Below are positions 37,860 through 47,366 of a stretch of DNA of 64,000 nt, piece after piece. Each line of letters begins with the position of its first letter. Position 1 is the first letter of the stretch. The stretch is from Capilliphycus robustus. GTDB taxonomy: Bacteria > Cyanobacteriota > Cyanobacteriia > Cyanobacteriales > Microcoleaceae. The position numbers and the translations under genes are program-made. The notes beneath the pieces were generated by a model, which was not told the DNA's origin, searched no databases, and worked only from the letters and a program-made list of their open reading frames with translations. The DNA lies in assembly GCF_034932365.1 (NCBI RefSeq), contig NZ_JAYGHR010000011.1, positions 31,924 to 95,923 of the forward strand. Reading direction: 5' to 3'.

Positions 37860-38050
37860 AAGGGGTGAATTTTTGACATCCTCCCCGTCGTAAACAACGG
37901 GGATTCCCAGCAGAAGACTATTGCAAAATATCAAATATTGATAATTGAACAGGATTCTCTAGGTGGGTTGACGTTTCACGGGCTGCTGCTTCAATGACCG
38001 AAGTCTTATGCCTGCCTCCGCGTCCGTTTGGAATCTCCGAGTGTCCCCCG
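37860..38050 (-). ncRNA. Candidate omega (guide) RNA at the tnpB end of the element
   Basis: In IS605-type elements the tnpB 3' end and right end encode the omega RNA that guides TnpB, with the guide taken from flanking DNA. Here the minus-strand 3' end of tnpB runs into the 37884-37903 hairpin and then into chromosomal sequence below ~37874, which would supply the guide. Position and extent are inferred from the family; no transcript evidence is visible. Confidence 0.4.
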
Positions 38051-39665
38051 GCGATTAGTATATTTACGGCAGCATTGCCGTCTCTGTCGTGAACTGCACC
38101 ACAGTCCAAACAAGTCCATTCCCGAACAGAAAGGTCTAATTTACCACCTTTAAAGCCGCAGCACGAACATTTTTGAGTTGTCGGTTCCCACCGACTTATT
38201 ACTCTAAATTCTCGGCCATACTTTTCGGCTTTACCTTCAAGAAGGGTTCTAAACTGTCTCCACCCTAAATCGCTAATTGCTTTTGAAAGCTTACGATTTT
38301 TGACCATTCCCGACACATTTAAGTCTTCCAAAACAATCACTTGGTTTTCGATGATTATTTGGGTTGATAGTTTGTGGAGGAAGTCTTTGCGGGTATCTTT
38401 CATTTGGGCGTAGATTTTAGCTTTTCTAACTCTCGCCCGTTCGTATCTCTTAGAACCCTTCTGTTTTCGAGACAGATTGCGGTTAAGTTTTCGTAGACGG
38501 CTAATCCGCTTTTTTAAAGGTTTGGGAGCATCTATTTTTTCTCCTGAACTCAGAACCGCAAACGCCTTAATTCCTAAGTCTATCCCAACGCTGTTCGGAG
38601 ACTCAGGTAATAATTGTTGATTAACCTCAACAACAAAGCTGAGGAAATAACGGTTTGCAGCATCTTTAATGACTGTAACTGAACTTGGTGAACTGGGTAG
38701 AGGTCTGGACCAAATTATCTTGAAATTTCCAATTTTGGCTAAAGATATTTTGTCTCCATACAGTTTAAAGCCACCAACTCGAAACCTGGCTGACTGCTTG
38801 GCGTTTCGTTTCTTAAACTTAGGCAGTCTAACTTTTCTCCCTTTCCGATCACCTTTACACGACTTAAAAAAGTTTTGATAAGCCTGTTCTAGATCGTTCA
38901 AAGATTGTTGCAAAGGGATATTAGAAACTTCTGATAACCATTCCCGTTCTGCCGTTTTCTTCGCTTGGGTAATAAACTGCTTTTGGAGTTGAGCATTACT
39001 AGGCTTTTTTTGCCCAGTTTTGTACATTTCGATACAGTGAGCCAGTGCATCGTTCCACACGACACGGCAACAGCCAAATAGCTTTGCTAGTTCGGTCTGC
39101 TGTTGAAGTGTCGGTTGGATTCGGTATTGATAGCTGGCTTTCATTGTCCGTGTTCAGATTGGTCTGTAAATTGATTGTATATTGGTTCAAACAAAATGAC
39201 AACCCAATTTAGGAGAGAAAGGCATAGCGTTACAAACCTCAAGATTCACTTGGTCTGCGTAGCTAAATATAGAGATAAAATATTTAGCGGCGAAGAACTC
39301 AAGTTAATTGAGGACGTATTTCGCCACGTAGCAACACAAATGAACTTTCAAATCTTAGAAATCAATGGCGAGGATGAACACATACACGCATTGATTGAAT
39401 ACCCTCCCAAACTTTCTGTGTCTAAAATTGTGAACGCCTTAAAAGGTGTTTCAAGTCGCCGTTATGGGCAAGCAGGGTTTAAAAAACCATATGGTAAAAC
39501 AGCTTTGTGGAGTCCTAGTTATTTTGCTATCTCCGTTGGCGGCGCACCTATTGACGTACTGATTCAATACATTAAGAATCAAAAAAAGCGCACCGCCCAC
39601 TGCGAGGAAACCTCGCCTTGTGGACGGAGCAAGAAGCCGTCCGCGCATGACGGGGCTTGTATCCC
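37874..39665. mobile_element. IS200/IS605-type insertion sequence with divergent tnpA and tnpB
   Basis: About 1.8 kb. The tnpB-side end has a CCCCGTCGTAAACAACGGGG hairpin (37884-37903) next to GACATCCTC. The tnpA-side end has GCGAGG/CCTCGC (39602-39616), GGACGG/CCGTCC (39622-39642) and a further GACGGGGC, i.e. subterminal hairpins instead of terminal inverted repeats, as expected of this family. No target duplication is expected. Exact ends cannot be fixed without an empty site. I see no HIP1 octamer inside, unlike the surrounding chromosome. Confidence 0.85.
37918..39144 (-). CDS. tnpB: TnpB (IS605 OrfB-type RNA-guided nuclease)
   Basis: 408 residues, full length. N-terminal helix-turn-helix region (YQYRIQPTLQQQTELAKLFG), then the RuvC-like nuclease: Asp189 in NSVGIDLGIKAFAVLSS, Glu273 in VIVLEDLNVSGM, Asp355 in HDRDGNAAVNIL. 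The zinc ribbon is QKCSCCGFKGG and WTCLDCGAVHD (two CxxC pairs). These match the catalytic triad of ISDra2 TnpB in order and spacing, so the nuclease appears functional. TnpB is an RNA-guided DNA nuclease ancestral to Cas12 and helps retain its element. Divergent from tnpA with 51 bases between starts. Confidence 0.93.
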   Translation of the reverse strand: MKASYQYRIQPTLQQQTELAKLFGCCRVVWNDALAHCIEMYKTGQKKPSNAQLQKQFITQAKKTAEREWLSEVSNIPLQQSLNDLEQAYQNFFKSCKGDRKGRKVRLPKFKKRNAKQSARFRVGGFKLYGDKISLAKIGNFKIIWSRPLPSSPSSVTVIKDAANRYFLSFVVEVNQQLLPESPNSVGIDLGIKAFAVLSSGEKIDAPKPLKKRISRLRKLNRNLSRKQKGSKRYERARVRKAKIYAQMKDTRKDFLHKLSTQIIIENQVIVLEDLNVSGMVKNRKLSKAISDLGWRQFRTLLEGKAEKYGREFRVISRWEPTTQKCSCCGFKGGKLDLSVREWTCLDCGAVHDRDGNAAVNILIAGGHSEIPNGRGGRHKTSVIEAAARETSTHLENPVQLSIFDILQ

Positions 39666-39714
39666 ATTATTTTCGGTCAATTTTTCAAACCCAAAAACAG
39701 CAGCATTAAGTTAA
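39196..39714 (+). CDS. tnpA: TnpA (IS200-type Y1 HUH transposase), C-terminally extended
   Basis: About 172 residues from MTTQFRRERHS (the frame extends to 39175 with a poorer start). HUH motif HIH at residues 62-64 in EDEHIHALIEYPP, and the nucleophilic Tyr125 in DVLIQYIKNQ, as in IS608 TnpA. Typical proteins end soon after this helix at ~135-150 residues; here the frame continues for ~45 residues through the element's terminal hairpins (HCEETSPCGRSKKPSAHDGA) into flanking DNA. The normal stop has therefore probably been lost, perhaps by a small change near 39590. Catalytic residues are intact; activity is uncertain. Confidence 0.85.
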   Translation: MTTQFRRERHSVTNLKIHLVCVAKYRDKIFSGEELKLIEDVFRHVATQMNFQILEINGEDEHIHALIEYPPKLSVSKIVNALKGVSSRRYGQAGFKKPYGKTALWSPSYFAISVGGAPIDVLIQYIKNQKKRTAHCEETSPCGRSKKPSAHDGACIPLFSVNFSNPKTAALS

Positions 39715-39840
39715 GTTGCTGACAACGATACCCTCTCAAGGGTTTAGTATTCCCCAAATCACATGAGAAAATAAACTTCTTCAGGAAAAATCCTCAATAT
39801 TGAGGAAAATCAAGATGAACCACTACACTACAGATCAAAC

Positions 39841-41241
39841 ATGAATTTGGATGATTTAGTCTTTAGTTCTGCTCTAGAGCAAGCCCAACGGATTCGCAGC
39901 AAACAACTCTCACCCCTTGAATTAGTTCAACTTTATCTCGATCGCATTGAGTTGTTAAATCCGAAACTGGGTTGCTACTTTACCATCATGGCAGAAGAAG
40001 CGATCGCCTTGGCTCAAACTCAAACCGAACAATTGACGGCAAACGATCCTTTAGAATTACCTCCCTTTTTTGGGGTGCCGATTTCCATCAAAGATCTTAA
40101 TCCAGTAGCGGGAGTTCGTTGTACCTACGGTTCTCGGATGTTGATCAACCAAGAAGCCACCTACGATGATGCAGTTGTTACACGGATTCGCCAAGCCGGA
40201 TTTATTATTATCGGTAAAACAGCAACTTCGGAAGTCGGTTCACTGCCCTATACTGAACCCCAAGGCTTTCCACCCGCTCGTAATCCCTGGAATTTAGACT
40301 ATACTCCCGGTGGTTCGAGTGGGGGTGCGGCGGCTTCTGTGGCAGCCGGACTTTGTGCGATCGCTCACGGTTCGGATGGGGGTGGCTCTGTACGTGGCCC
40401 GGCTTTTTGTTGTGGGTTAGTCGGTCTTAAACCCTCACGGGGTCGAATTTCTCATGCTCCCGTTGGGGACTATCAAAATGGTATTTCGACTCACGGGCCG
40501 ATCGCTCGGACGGTTGCAGATGCGGCGGCATTGCTGGATGTAATGTCAGGTTATGTGACGGGAGATCCCTATTGGTTGCCCACTCCGACAATATCATTTC
40601 TGCAAGCGACTCAACAACCCATAGGCTGTTTACGAATTGCCTTTTCAACGAAAATTCCCCCGGTTGGTGAGGCTTCAGAGGGTTGTGCAGAAGCAGTGAC
40701 GCAAACGGTGCAGCTTTTAGAAGAAATGGGACACCAAGTTGAACGGGGTTGTCCAGATTTTACCGAGTTGATTGAACCGTTTAAAGCGGTTTGGCAGGCG
40801 GGTGTGGCGGCATCGGGCATTCCCAAGGATTTACTGACGCCGATGAACCAATGGCTACTCGAACAAACGGGTTCAGCCGGGGATTATTTACGGGCTGTTG
40901 GTCAAATGCAGGTGGCGGCTCGTCGGATTGTGGCATTTTTTGATCAGTTTGATGTGTTGGTACTGCCGACTTATATGCACACCGCCATTCGGGTGGGAGA
41001 ATATGAAGATTTGACTCCCGAAGAGACGATCAAACGGATTATCAATTGGATTGCGCCTTGTCCGCCTTTTAATGCCACAGGTCAACCTGCGATCGCTATT
41101 CCCACAGGTTTGAGTGCTGAAGGATTACCTGTTGGGGTGCAATTGATCGGTAAACCGGCTGACGAAACAACGTTGATTGCAATCGCCGCACAACTCGAGG
41201 CGGCTAGACCTTGGAATTATCGTCCTACGGCAATTTATTAG
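39841..41241 (+). CDS. Amidase signature-family protein
   Basis: 466 residues. The Ser-cisSer-Lys triad is intact: Lys in FFGVPISIKDLNPVAG (~residue 83), cis-Ser in YTPGGSSGGAAASVAAG, and nucleophile Ser in HGSDGGGSVRGPAFCCG. It then has LVGLKPSRGRIS and GPIARTVADAAALLDVMSG, and the family end FNATGQPAIAIPTGLSAEGL, PVGVQLIGKP. It resembles GatA but is not next to gatB/gatC and has the general amidase form; substrate (an amide, possibly a linear or aryl one) cannot be told. Cytoplasmic. Single gene upstream-flanked by the IS element. Confidence 0.9.
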   Translation: MNLDDLVFSSALEQAQRIRSKQLSPLELVQLYLDRIELLNPKLGCYFTIMAEEAIALAQTQTEQLTANDPLELPPFFGVPISIKDLNPVAGVRCTYGSRMLINQEATYDDAVVTRIRQAGFIIIGKTATSEVGSLPYTEPQGFPPARNPWNLDYTPGGSSGGAAASVAAGLCAIAHGSDGGGSVRGPAFCCGLVGLKPSRGRISHAPVGDYQNGISTHGPIARTVADAAALLDVMSGYVTGDPYWLPTPTISFLQATQQPIGCLRIAFSTKIPPVGEASEGCAEAVTQTVQLLEEMGHQVERGCPDFTELIEPFKAVWQAGVAASGIPKDLLTPMNQWLLEQTGSAGDYLRAVGQMQVAARRIVAFFDQFDVLVLPTYMHTAIRVGEYEDLTPEETIKRIINWIAPCPPFNATGQPAIAIPTGLSAEGLPVGVQLIGKPADETTLIAIAAQLEAARPWNYRPTAIY

Positions 41242-41288
41242 ACCTAGCAATCCAGGGTGAGGGGGTTGGGGAAAAATAGAGTCTGAAT

Positions 41289-44200
41289 TTATAGGGGTAT
41301 TTCAATTAAAAATTCGGCTCCCTCTCCCGGTACTGAAATGCAGCTTAACTGCCCCTGATGTTTTTCGACGATAATCGAGTAGCTAATGGATAATCCCAAA
41401 CCCGTCCCACTTCCCACAGGCTTGGTGGTAAAAAAGGGATCAAATATCTTATTAAGCACTGAGTTTTCCATCCCGGGTCCGTTATCAGCAATACTAATCA
41501 CCACGTTTCGAGCCTCATTAACAAAAGTCCGAATAATAATGGTTGGTTTTTGAGGACTATCGGAGCGGTTTTCTGGTGTCTGTCGCAAAGCGTCTATGGC
41601 ATTACTGATAATATTCATAAACACTTTATTGAGTGCGGATATGTAGCACTTGACTAAAGGCAGTTTACCATATTCTTTAATTAATGTAATTTCGGGATCT
41701 TGATCATTGGCTTTCAGGCGATGCTGCAAAATTAACAGCGTGTTATCAATACCGGAATGAATGTCAACGGGTTTTATTTTGGCTTCGTCTAAGCGGGAAA
41801 AGTTCTGAAGAGAGTTGACAATTTTGCAGATGCGATCGCTGCCGATCTTCATTGATGCCAAAAGTTTAGGCAAATCATTAAGCAGAAATTCTAGGTCAAT
41901 TTCTTCTATTTTGGCTTGAATTTCCGGTTGGGGTTGAGGATAGATTTCTTGGTATAAGTTAATCAACTCAATTAAGGAGGTCAGATACTCATTAGCATAG
42001 GTGAGATTGCCGTAAATAAAGTTAACTGGATTGTTAATTTCATGGGCTATTCCGGCAACAAGCTGCCCTAAGCTCGACATTTTTTCGGTTTGAATGAGTT
42101 GGGATTGAGTGGAGTAAAGTTTTTGCAGAGTCGTTTCGAGTTGCGTTGCCTTAGTTCTTAACTCTAGGGTGCGTTCTTCTACTTTCTGCTCTAAAGTATA
42201 GGAATATTCCTCTAATTTGTTATAAAGATTCGCATTTTCTAAGGAAATAGCGGCTTGGGTGGTTAAGACTTTGAGAATTTCTAGGCGACTTTGGGTAAAT
42301 ACTCCGGGTGTCAGATTATTTTCTAAATAAACAATCCCTATTAATTTTCGGGAGTTGATGATCGGAACACAGAGTAAACTTTTGGGTCGTTGCTGTTGAA
42401 TATAAGCATCTGATGCGAAAGAAGTCTGAGTGCTGGCATCATCAATGACTAAAGTTTCCTGAGTACGAGACACATAATTAATCAAAGAAAGGGGAATATC
42501 TGGGCTTGATTCTATCGGCAGTGATTCCAGTACCAGACTTTGAATCTCTGTATTTTCTCCTCTAAAAAATGCCGTTGCTTCTATGACTAAATTGTTCCCT
42601 TTGAGTAAAATTAAAACACATTTATCTGCCCCAGCATTTTCCATCACCACTTGCACTAAAGTCGAAAATAATTGCTCGAGTTGAATTTCACTCGAGAGGG
42701 CTTGAGAGGCTTTGAGAATAGTCGCGAAATCAAGGAAGTTAGAATTATTAGTAGAGAGATTTGTTTGGATGGTTTGATTGAGGAAGTCAGATTGCTTGAC
42801 GGTTGAAGTGCAGTTTTCGCCCTGGCGAAAACGATTCTGTTGTATTTGCCAAATCGCAGTTAGAAGTTGGGGATAGCGTTTTTCTAGGTCTTCAATTTTG
42901 GCTTTTGCTCCCCAATAGGAATAGCAGTAGTAGGCTTCTTGCAGATAAGTGCTTGCGACTTTTTCTTTACCCCAATCCAGGTAAAATTTAGCAGCGAGTT
43001 CATTAGCGAGTGCTTCTTCTTGGATATATTGATTTTCTTTTGCACCCGAAATAGCTTGGTCATAAAGATCAATTGCTTCTAATTTTTTTCCCAAAACTCT
43101 GCATTTTTCGGCGGCTACTAAATCAACTTTATGCTGGTGATTCATCGGAGCATAATCCGCCCAATGCAGTAACTGAATTTGGTTTTGTGCGACTCGTTGT
43201 AATCCTTCTGATTCCTCGTTTAATGGCTGACGCAATTGTGCTAGAGCAATCAAAGAATCGTAGAAATAAAACACAGCTTCACCAAAGGTTCCAGCCCCTA
43301 CTTGTAAATACTTTCTAAACTCTGTGGTATAGTTTTCTGCTTGCTCGATTTCTCCAAACCAGAAGCAAAATGTCAGTTTATACAAATAGAATAAATACAC
43401 GCCATAAAGATCGTTATTTGAGAGCAGCACAGATAGAAATTCTGTTTCTTGAATGGCTTCTCCTGATAAAATTTCAGGATGCTCATCTCCCTCCAATAAA
43501 TTTAAAATTGATTGCCAAGTAATCCGACAATAATTGGCTGCTGTTAATTGGTTTAACTGGGCTAAACCCTGAGTATAGGTGCGAGTTTCTTGTTGCAAAA
43601 TCCCCAAAGGCTGACTGCACCAAAAAGAATAGTTGCAAACCGTACTAGCACTATAACCCGCATATTCTAGATAGCCAAGTTCTACACCAATTGTATAACT
43701 ATCTTGTAAGAAAGGCAAGGTTTCTTTAATATGAAAGGTTCGGTGCAACATAAAGGTTCCGACGATATTAAAGACTTCAGGTTTGACTGATTTTAGATTT
43801 AATTTAGCAATAACTTTCAGGGCTAACTGACTAAACTTTGTGGCAGTATTGACATCTTGAAATAGATTACATAAAATAATACTATAAGACGTATAACCAA
43901 AAGCCGAAGCTGATGTGTTTCCGTACTGAATGGAGAGTTTGACGCACAAGGAAACTAACAACGGGTACAAAGGAGAACCACTGATGTAAGCGGCTGCCAT
44001 AATGCTACTCCCAATCTGAATAATCGCCAGTTTTTCAACATCCGTCATCACAGATAAGTTAACTAAATCTTCGATTTCTCGGTTGCCAATCAGTTCTGTT
44101 ATCTCTTGAAATGACTGTTGAATATCTGTTTGAGTCGGTGTTTCAGGAAATATTACATCGAGTTGTTGGAGGAGAGATAGAGCAATTGCAACGGCTTCAG

Positions 44201-46754
44201 CAGATTGATTTCGGGAGACATTAGATTGAACTTTGATTCGGTAAACATTCACTTGTTCGAGTAAAGAATGGGCTTGTTCAATCACAAGATTAATAAACGT
44301 TTCCATCTCTTCAAAGTCACCGCATAGAGAAGCAATTTCTGCCGCTAATTCATGCAGATCCAGGGTCATTTGATAATGTCGTTGCCAAGCTTCACTTCCG
44401 AGCAAATTTAGCCCAATCTGGGCATATTCACGGGCGGCTTGATAGGCGGTGGCGGTTCTAGCTTTACGACAGGCTGTAAGATTAAGTTGAGCTAATTCAT
44501 CTCGTTCTGTTGGTTCAGTAATCAGAGAGGTTCCATAGTTTAATTGATTCACCAGTTCAAAAATTCGTTCTTCTCTTGTTTCTGGGCAAATTTGTTGTAA
44601 AAGTAGTTTTCCGATGCGATAATGGGTATGCTGTTTTTGGTGAGCAAGAATTAATGAATAGGCGGCTTGTTGAATGCGATCATGCAGAAATCGATAAGGA
44701 ACGGTAATCGTTTGATCGATTGGCTGCATCTCCGTTTCTGCTTGGAAAAACTTGTAGCTTTCATTAATGGGTACAATTAATCCTTCTTGCAATGCTCTCC
44801 ATAAATCAGTCGCCGTTTCTACTTCTGACTGTTCGGAAACAATTGCCAAAGTCTGCAAATCAAATTGCGCTCCAATACAAGCGGCTAATTTCAAAATATT
44901 TTGAGTCTCAGTTGGCAATTTTTGTAACTGTAAAGCCATAAACTCAACGACATCATTCGTCAAACTTTGGGCTTTAACTTTGCTAATATCACATTGCCAA
45001 TATCCTGCATCTAAATTGAATTTAATCAGTTGATCATCATACAGTGCTTTCAGAAACTGGGTTGTAAAAAAGGGATTTCCCCGAGTTTTTTGATAAACTA
45101 ATTCGGTTAAGGGTTGCGCTAGGGCTAATTGACAATTCAAGGTATCCGCTATCAATTGATTAATATCTCTCTGACTCAAGGGATTTAGGGTAATCGTGTT
45201 AACAGTTACCCCGGTTTTTTTGAGTTCATTGACAGCAAGAATAAACGGATGAACAGGCGACACTTCGTTATCCCGATAGGCTCCCAAAATTAACAAGTGA
45301 TCTGCATCATTCATTAGCAGTTGTAATAACTTGAGCGATGCTAAATCTGACCATTGCAAGTCATCCAAAAAAATCACCAATGGATGTTCAACACTGGTAA
45401 AAACTTGAACAAATTTTTGGAAGAATAGATTAAACCGATTTTGAGCCGCACTTCCCGATAGTTCTAGGATTGCGGGTTGTTTTCCAATTAGGAGTTCAAG
45501 TTCGGGAATGACGTCAATAATAACTTGTCCATTTTCTCCTAATGCTTGCAATATTTTTGCTTTCCATTGTTGCAATTTAAGAGCGCTTTCCGTCAAAAGC
45601 TGCCCGATTAAATCTCGAAAGGCTTGTACAAATGCACTAAAAGGAATATTCCGATTAAATTGGTCATATTTTCCTTTGATAAAATAACCTCTTTGCCTGA
45701 CAATCGGTTTATGAACTTCATTAATCACTGCGGTTTTACCAATCCCCGAAAATCCGGCAACTAGCATCAGTTCCGCTCTTCCTTCTGGGGGATTACTAAC
45801 TCGTTCAAAGGCATTTAATAACGTTTCAACTTCAGTTTTTCGACCATAGAGCTTTTCAGGAATCATAAAGCGCTCTGATAAATCTCGTTTTGCAATCGTA
45901 AAGCTGGCAATTTCACCTGTAGATTGAAGTTGATACCAACAAGTTTCTAAATCCTGTTGAAGTCCCAAAGCGCTCTGATAACGATCTTCAGCATTTTTTG
46001 CCATCAACTTCATCACAATATCAGACAATACGCTAGGGATTTCGGGATTCAATTGTTGCAAAGTTGGGGGAAGTTTGGCGATATGACAGTGAACCAATTC
46101 CATTGGATCATCCGTATTAAATGGCAATTTGCCGCTCAATAATTGATAGAACGTTACTCCCAAAGAATAGAAGTCACTGCGATAATCAATTCCTCGATTC
46201 ATTCGTCCTGTTTGTTCGGGTGAGAGGTAAGCGAGTGTGCCTTCAAGGATGTTGGGATTCTGAATTTCTTGAGTTTCTTTTGGTAATAATGAAGAAATAG
46301 AAAAGTCAATAATTTTGATTTCAAGACTTGTCGGGTTAATCAGAATATTGGCGGGTTTGAGATCTTTGTGAATCACTCGCGCCCCTTGTAATTTGTGTAG
46401 AGTCTCAACAATTTGAATGGCGATGGGCAGAAATTGGCCGACTGTTAGGGGTTGTGTTTGAATGTATTGGCTGAGAGAAATTCCGCCAAAATCTTCCATG
46501 ACTAAAACATAACCATTTTTATAGGGTTCGAGACTATAAGGTTTAATAATATTGGGAATATTTACTAGGTTGTGAGTAATCGTATATTGGTTTTTAAACT
46601 GTACTAAATCGCTAAAACTCGGATAGGGGTTTCGTAAAATTTTCAGAACAACAGGTTGATCATTCCTGTTTTTTCTCCCTCGATAAACCAAGGTTCGAGA
46701 ACCATTATGCAGTTGTTCTATAATTTGATATCCGGTAATTTTGGGTGTGTTCAT
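41289..46754 (-). CDS. Ser/Thr kinase - AAA ATPase - GAF - histidine kinase giant
   Basis: About 1821 residues from MNTPKITGYQIIEQLHNGS (ATG at 46754). The frame runs to a GTG at 46805 with no ribosome site. Kinase domain (~1-270): HKDLKPANILI, KIIDFSISS (DFS for DFG), TLAYLSPEQTGRMNRGIDYR. Predicted P-loop ATPase (~310-600): GFSGIGKTAVINEV, PLVIFLDDLQWSDLASL. A long helical TPR-like region follows (~700-1320). GAF (~1380-1530), coiled coil, then histidine kinase: SSLGQLVAGIAHEINNPVNF with phospho-His, N box IISNAIDAL, SIADNGPGMEN, GTGLGLSISYSII. This fusion is common in filamentous cyanobacteria (heterocyst-related Pkn/HstK types are relatives). No receiver domain. Input unknown. Confidence 0.9.
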   Translation of the reverse strand: MNTPKITGYQIIEQLHNGSRTLVYRGRKNRNDQPVVLKILRNPYPSFSDLVQFKNQYTITHNLVNIPNIIKPYSLEPYKNGYVLVMEDFGGISLSQYIQTQPLTVGQFLPIAIQIVETLHKLQGARVIHKDLKPANILINPTSLEIKIIDFSISSLLPKETQEIQNPNILEGTLAYLSPEQTGRMNRGIDYRSDFYSLGVTFYQLLSGKLPFNTDDPMELVHCHIAKLPPTLQQLNPEIPSVLSDIVMKLMAKNAEDRYQSALGLQQDLETCWYQLQSTGEIASFTIAKRDLSERFMIPEKLYGRKTEVETLLNAFERVSNPPEGRAELMLVAGFSGIGKTAVINEVHKPIVRQRGYFIKGKYDQFNRNIPFSAFVQAFRDLIGQLLTESALKLQQWKAKILQALGENGQVIIDVIPELELLIGKQPAILELSGSAAQNRFNLFFQKFVQVFTSVEHPLVIFLDDLQWSDLASLKLLQLLMNDADHLLILGAYRDNEVSPVHPFILAVNELKKTGVTVNTITLNPLSQRDINQLIADTLNCQLALAQPLTELVYQKTRGNPFFTTQFLKALYDDQLIKFNLDAGYWQCDISKVKAQSLTNDVVEFMALQLQKLPTETQNILKLAACIGAQFDLQTLAIVSEQSEVETATDLWRALQEGLIVPINESYKFFQAETEMQPIDQTITVPYRFLHDRIQQAAYSLILAHQKQHTHYRIGKLLLQQICPETREERIFELVNQLNYGTSLITEPTERDELAQLNLTACRKARTATAYQAAREYAQIGLNLLGSEAWQRHYQMTLDLHELAAEIASLCGDFEEMETFINLVIEQAHSLLEQVNVYRIKVQSNVSRNQSAEAVAIALSLLQQLDVIFPETPTQTDIQQSFQEITELIGNREIEDLVNLSVMTDVEKLAIIQIGSSIMAAAYISGSPLYPLLVSLCVKLSIQYGNTSASAFGYTSYSIILCNLFQDVNTATKFSQLALKVIAKLNLKSVKPEVFNIVGTFMLHRTFHIKETLPFLQDSYTIGVELGYLEYAGYSASTVCNYSFWCSQPLGILQQETRTYTQGLAQLNQLTAANYCRITWQSILNLLEGDEHPEILSGEAIQETEFLSVLLSNNDLYGVYLFYLYKLTFCFWFGEIEQAENYTTEFRKYLQVGAGTFGEAVFYFYDSLIALAQLRQPLNEESEGLQRVAQNQIQLLHWADYAPMNHQHKVDLVAAEKCRVLGKKLEAIDLYDQAISGAKENQYIQEEALANELAAKFYLDWGKEKVASTYLQEAYYCYSYWGAKAKIEDLEKRYPQLLTAIWQIQQNRFRQGENCTSTVKQSDFLNQTIQTNLSTNNSNFLDFATILKASQALSSEIQLEQLFSTLVQVVMENAGADKCVLILLKGNNLVIEATAFFRGENTEIQSLVLESLPIESSPDIPLSLINYVSRTQETLVIDDASTQTSFASDAYIQQQRPKSLLCVPIINSRKLIGIVYLENNLTPGVFTQSRLEILKVLTTQAAISLENANLYNKLEEYSYTLEQKVEERTLELRTKATQLETTLQKLYSTQSQLIQTEKMSSLGQLVAGIAHEINNPVNFIYGNLTYANEYLTSLIELINLYQEIYPQPQPEIQAKIEEIDLEFLLNDLPKLLASMKIGSDRICKIVNSLQNFSRLDEAKIKPVDIHSGIDNTLLILQHRLKANDQDPEITLIKEYGKLPLVKCYISALNKVFMNIISNAIDALRQTPENRSDSPQKPTIIIRTFVNEARNVVISIADNGPGMENSVLNKIFDPFFTTKPVGSGTGLGLSISYSIIVEKHQGQLSCISVPGEGAEFLIEIPL

Positions 46755-46805
46755 TTTCATAATAATTTTGTGTATTTTAAGAGGTTTTTTGGAGATAGCA
46801 ATCAC

Positions 46806-47366
46806 TTGGACTTAGGAACTATTTTTCAATCCTGAATTTTTAATTATTAAAGATTTTATCCAATTAATTTAACAACTGTCATCTGAACAAATTCTGCGGC
46901 TCATTCTAGCACCCGATTCGCCAAGGTAGTGTATTTTACATCGCATCCATCCCGACTTTAAACGACGCTTAACCCCCTAAACCGATCAAAACGCTTGGGA
47001 AACTGGCTAACTACCACTTTTCCGACTGAAGTCTTTCTCTATATTATTAATTATATTTTTCAGTTTTAAAAATAAAAAAATATTAAAACTCTAGGAAACA
47101 TTAAAAATTCGGAAAAGATAATATTCTTTACAATTAGAGATCAAATTAAAGACATAGCAGTACCTATTAAGTTTAGGACATTCTTTTGTTCCCAAGGAAA
47201 TTCGCTGGGGACTCACCCACAGCCAACACCCCGCCAGACTCTCAAGCTGTTTGTCAACCTGTTAACTTGAGCTGTTAAGCTAGATTGTCAGCATTTAGCT
47301 GCACAAATAAGATAGACAAGGATTTTAGTTAATCTTTGTTGTTTGTATTAGAACTCAACTAAAAAC
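46806..47366. other. Divergent intergenic region upstream of the SLC12-type transporter
   Basis: About 560 bases, AT-rich around 47040-47150 (long A/T runs). It must hold promoters for the giant kinase and the transporter. I see no terminator, tRNA, riboswitch-like fold or recognisable operator. Confidence 0.4.
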
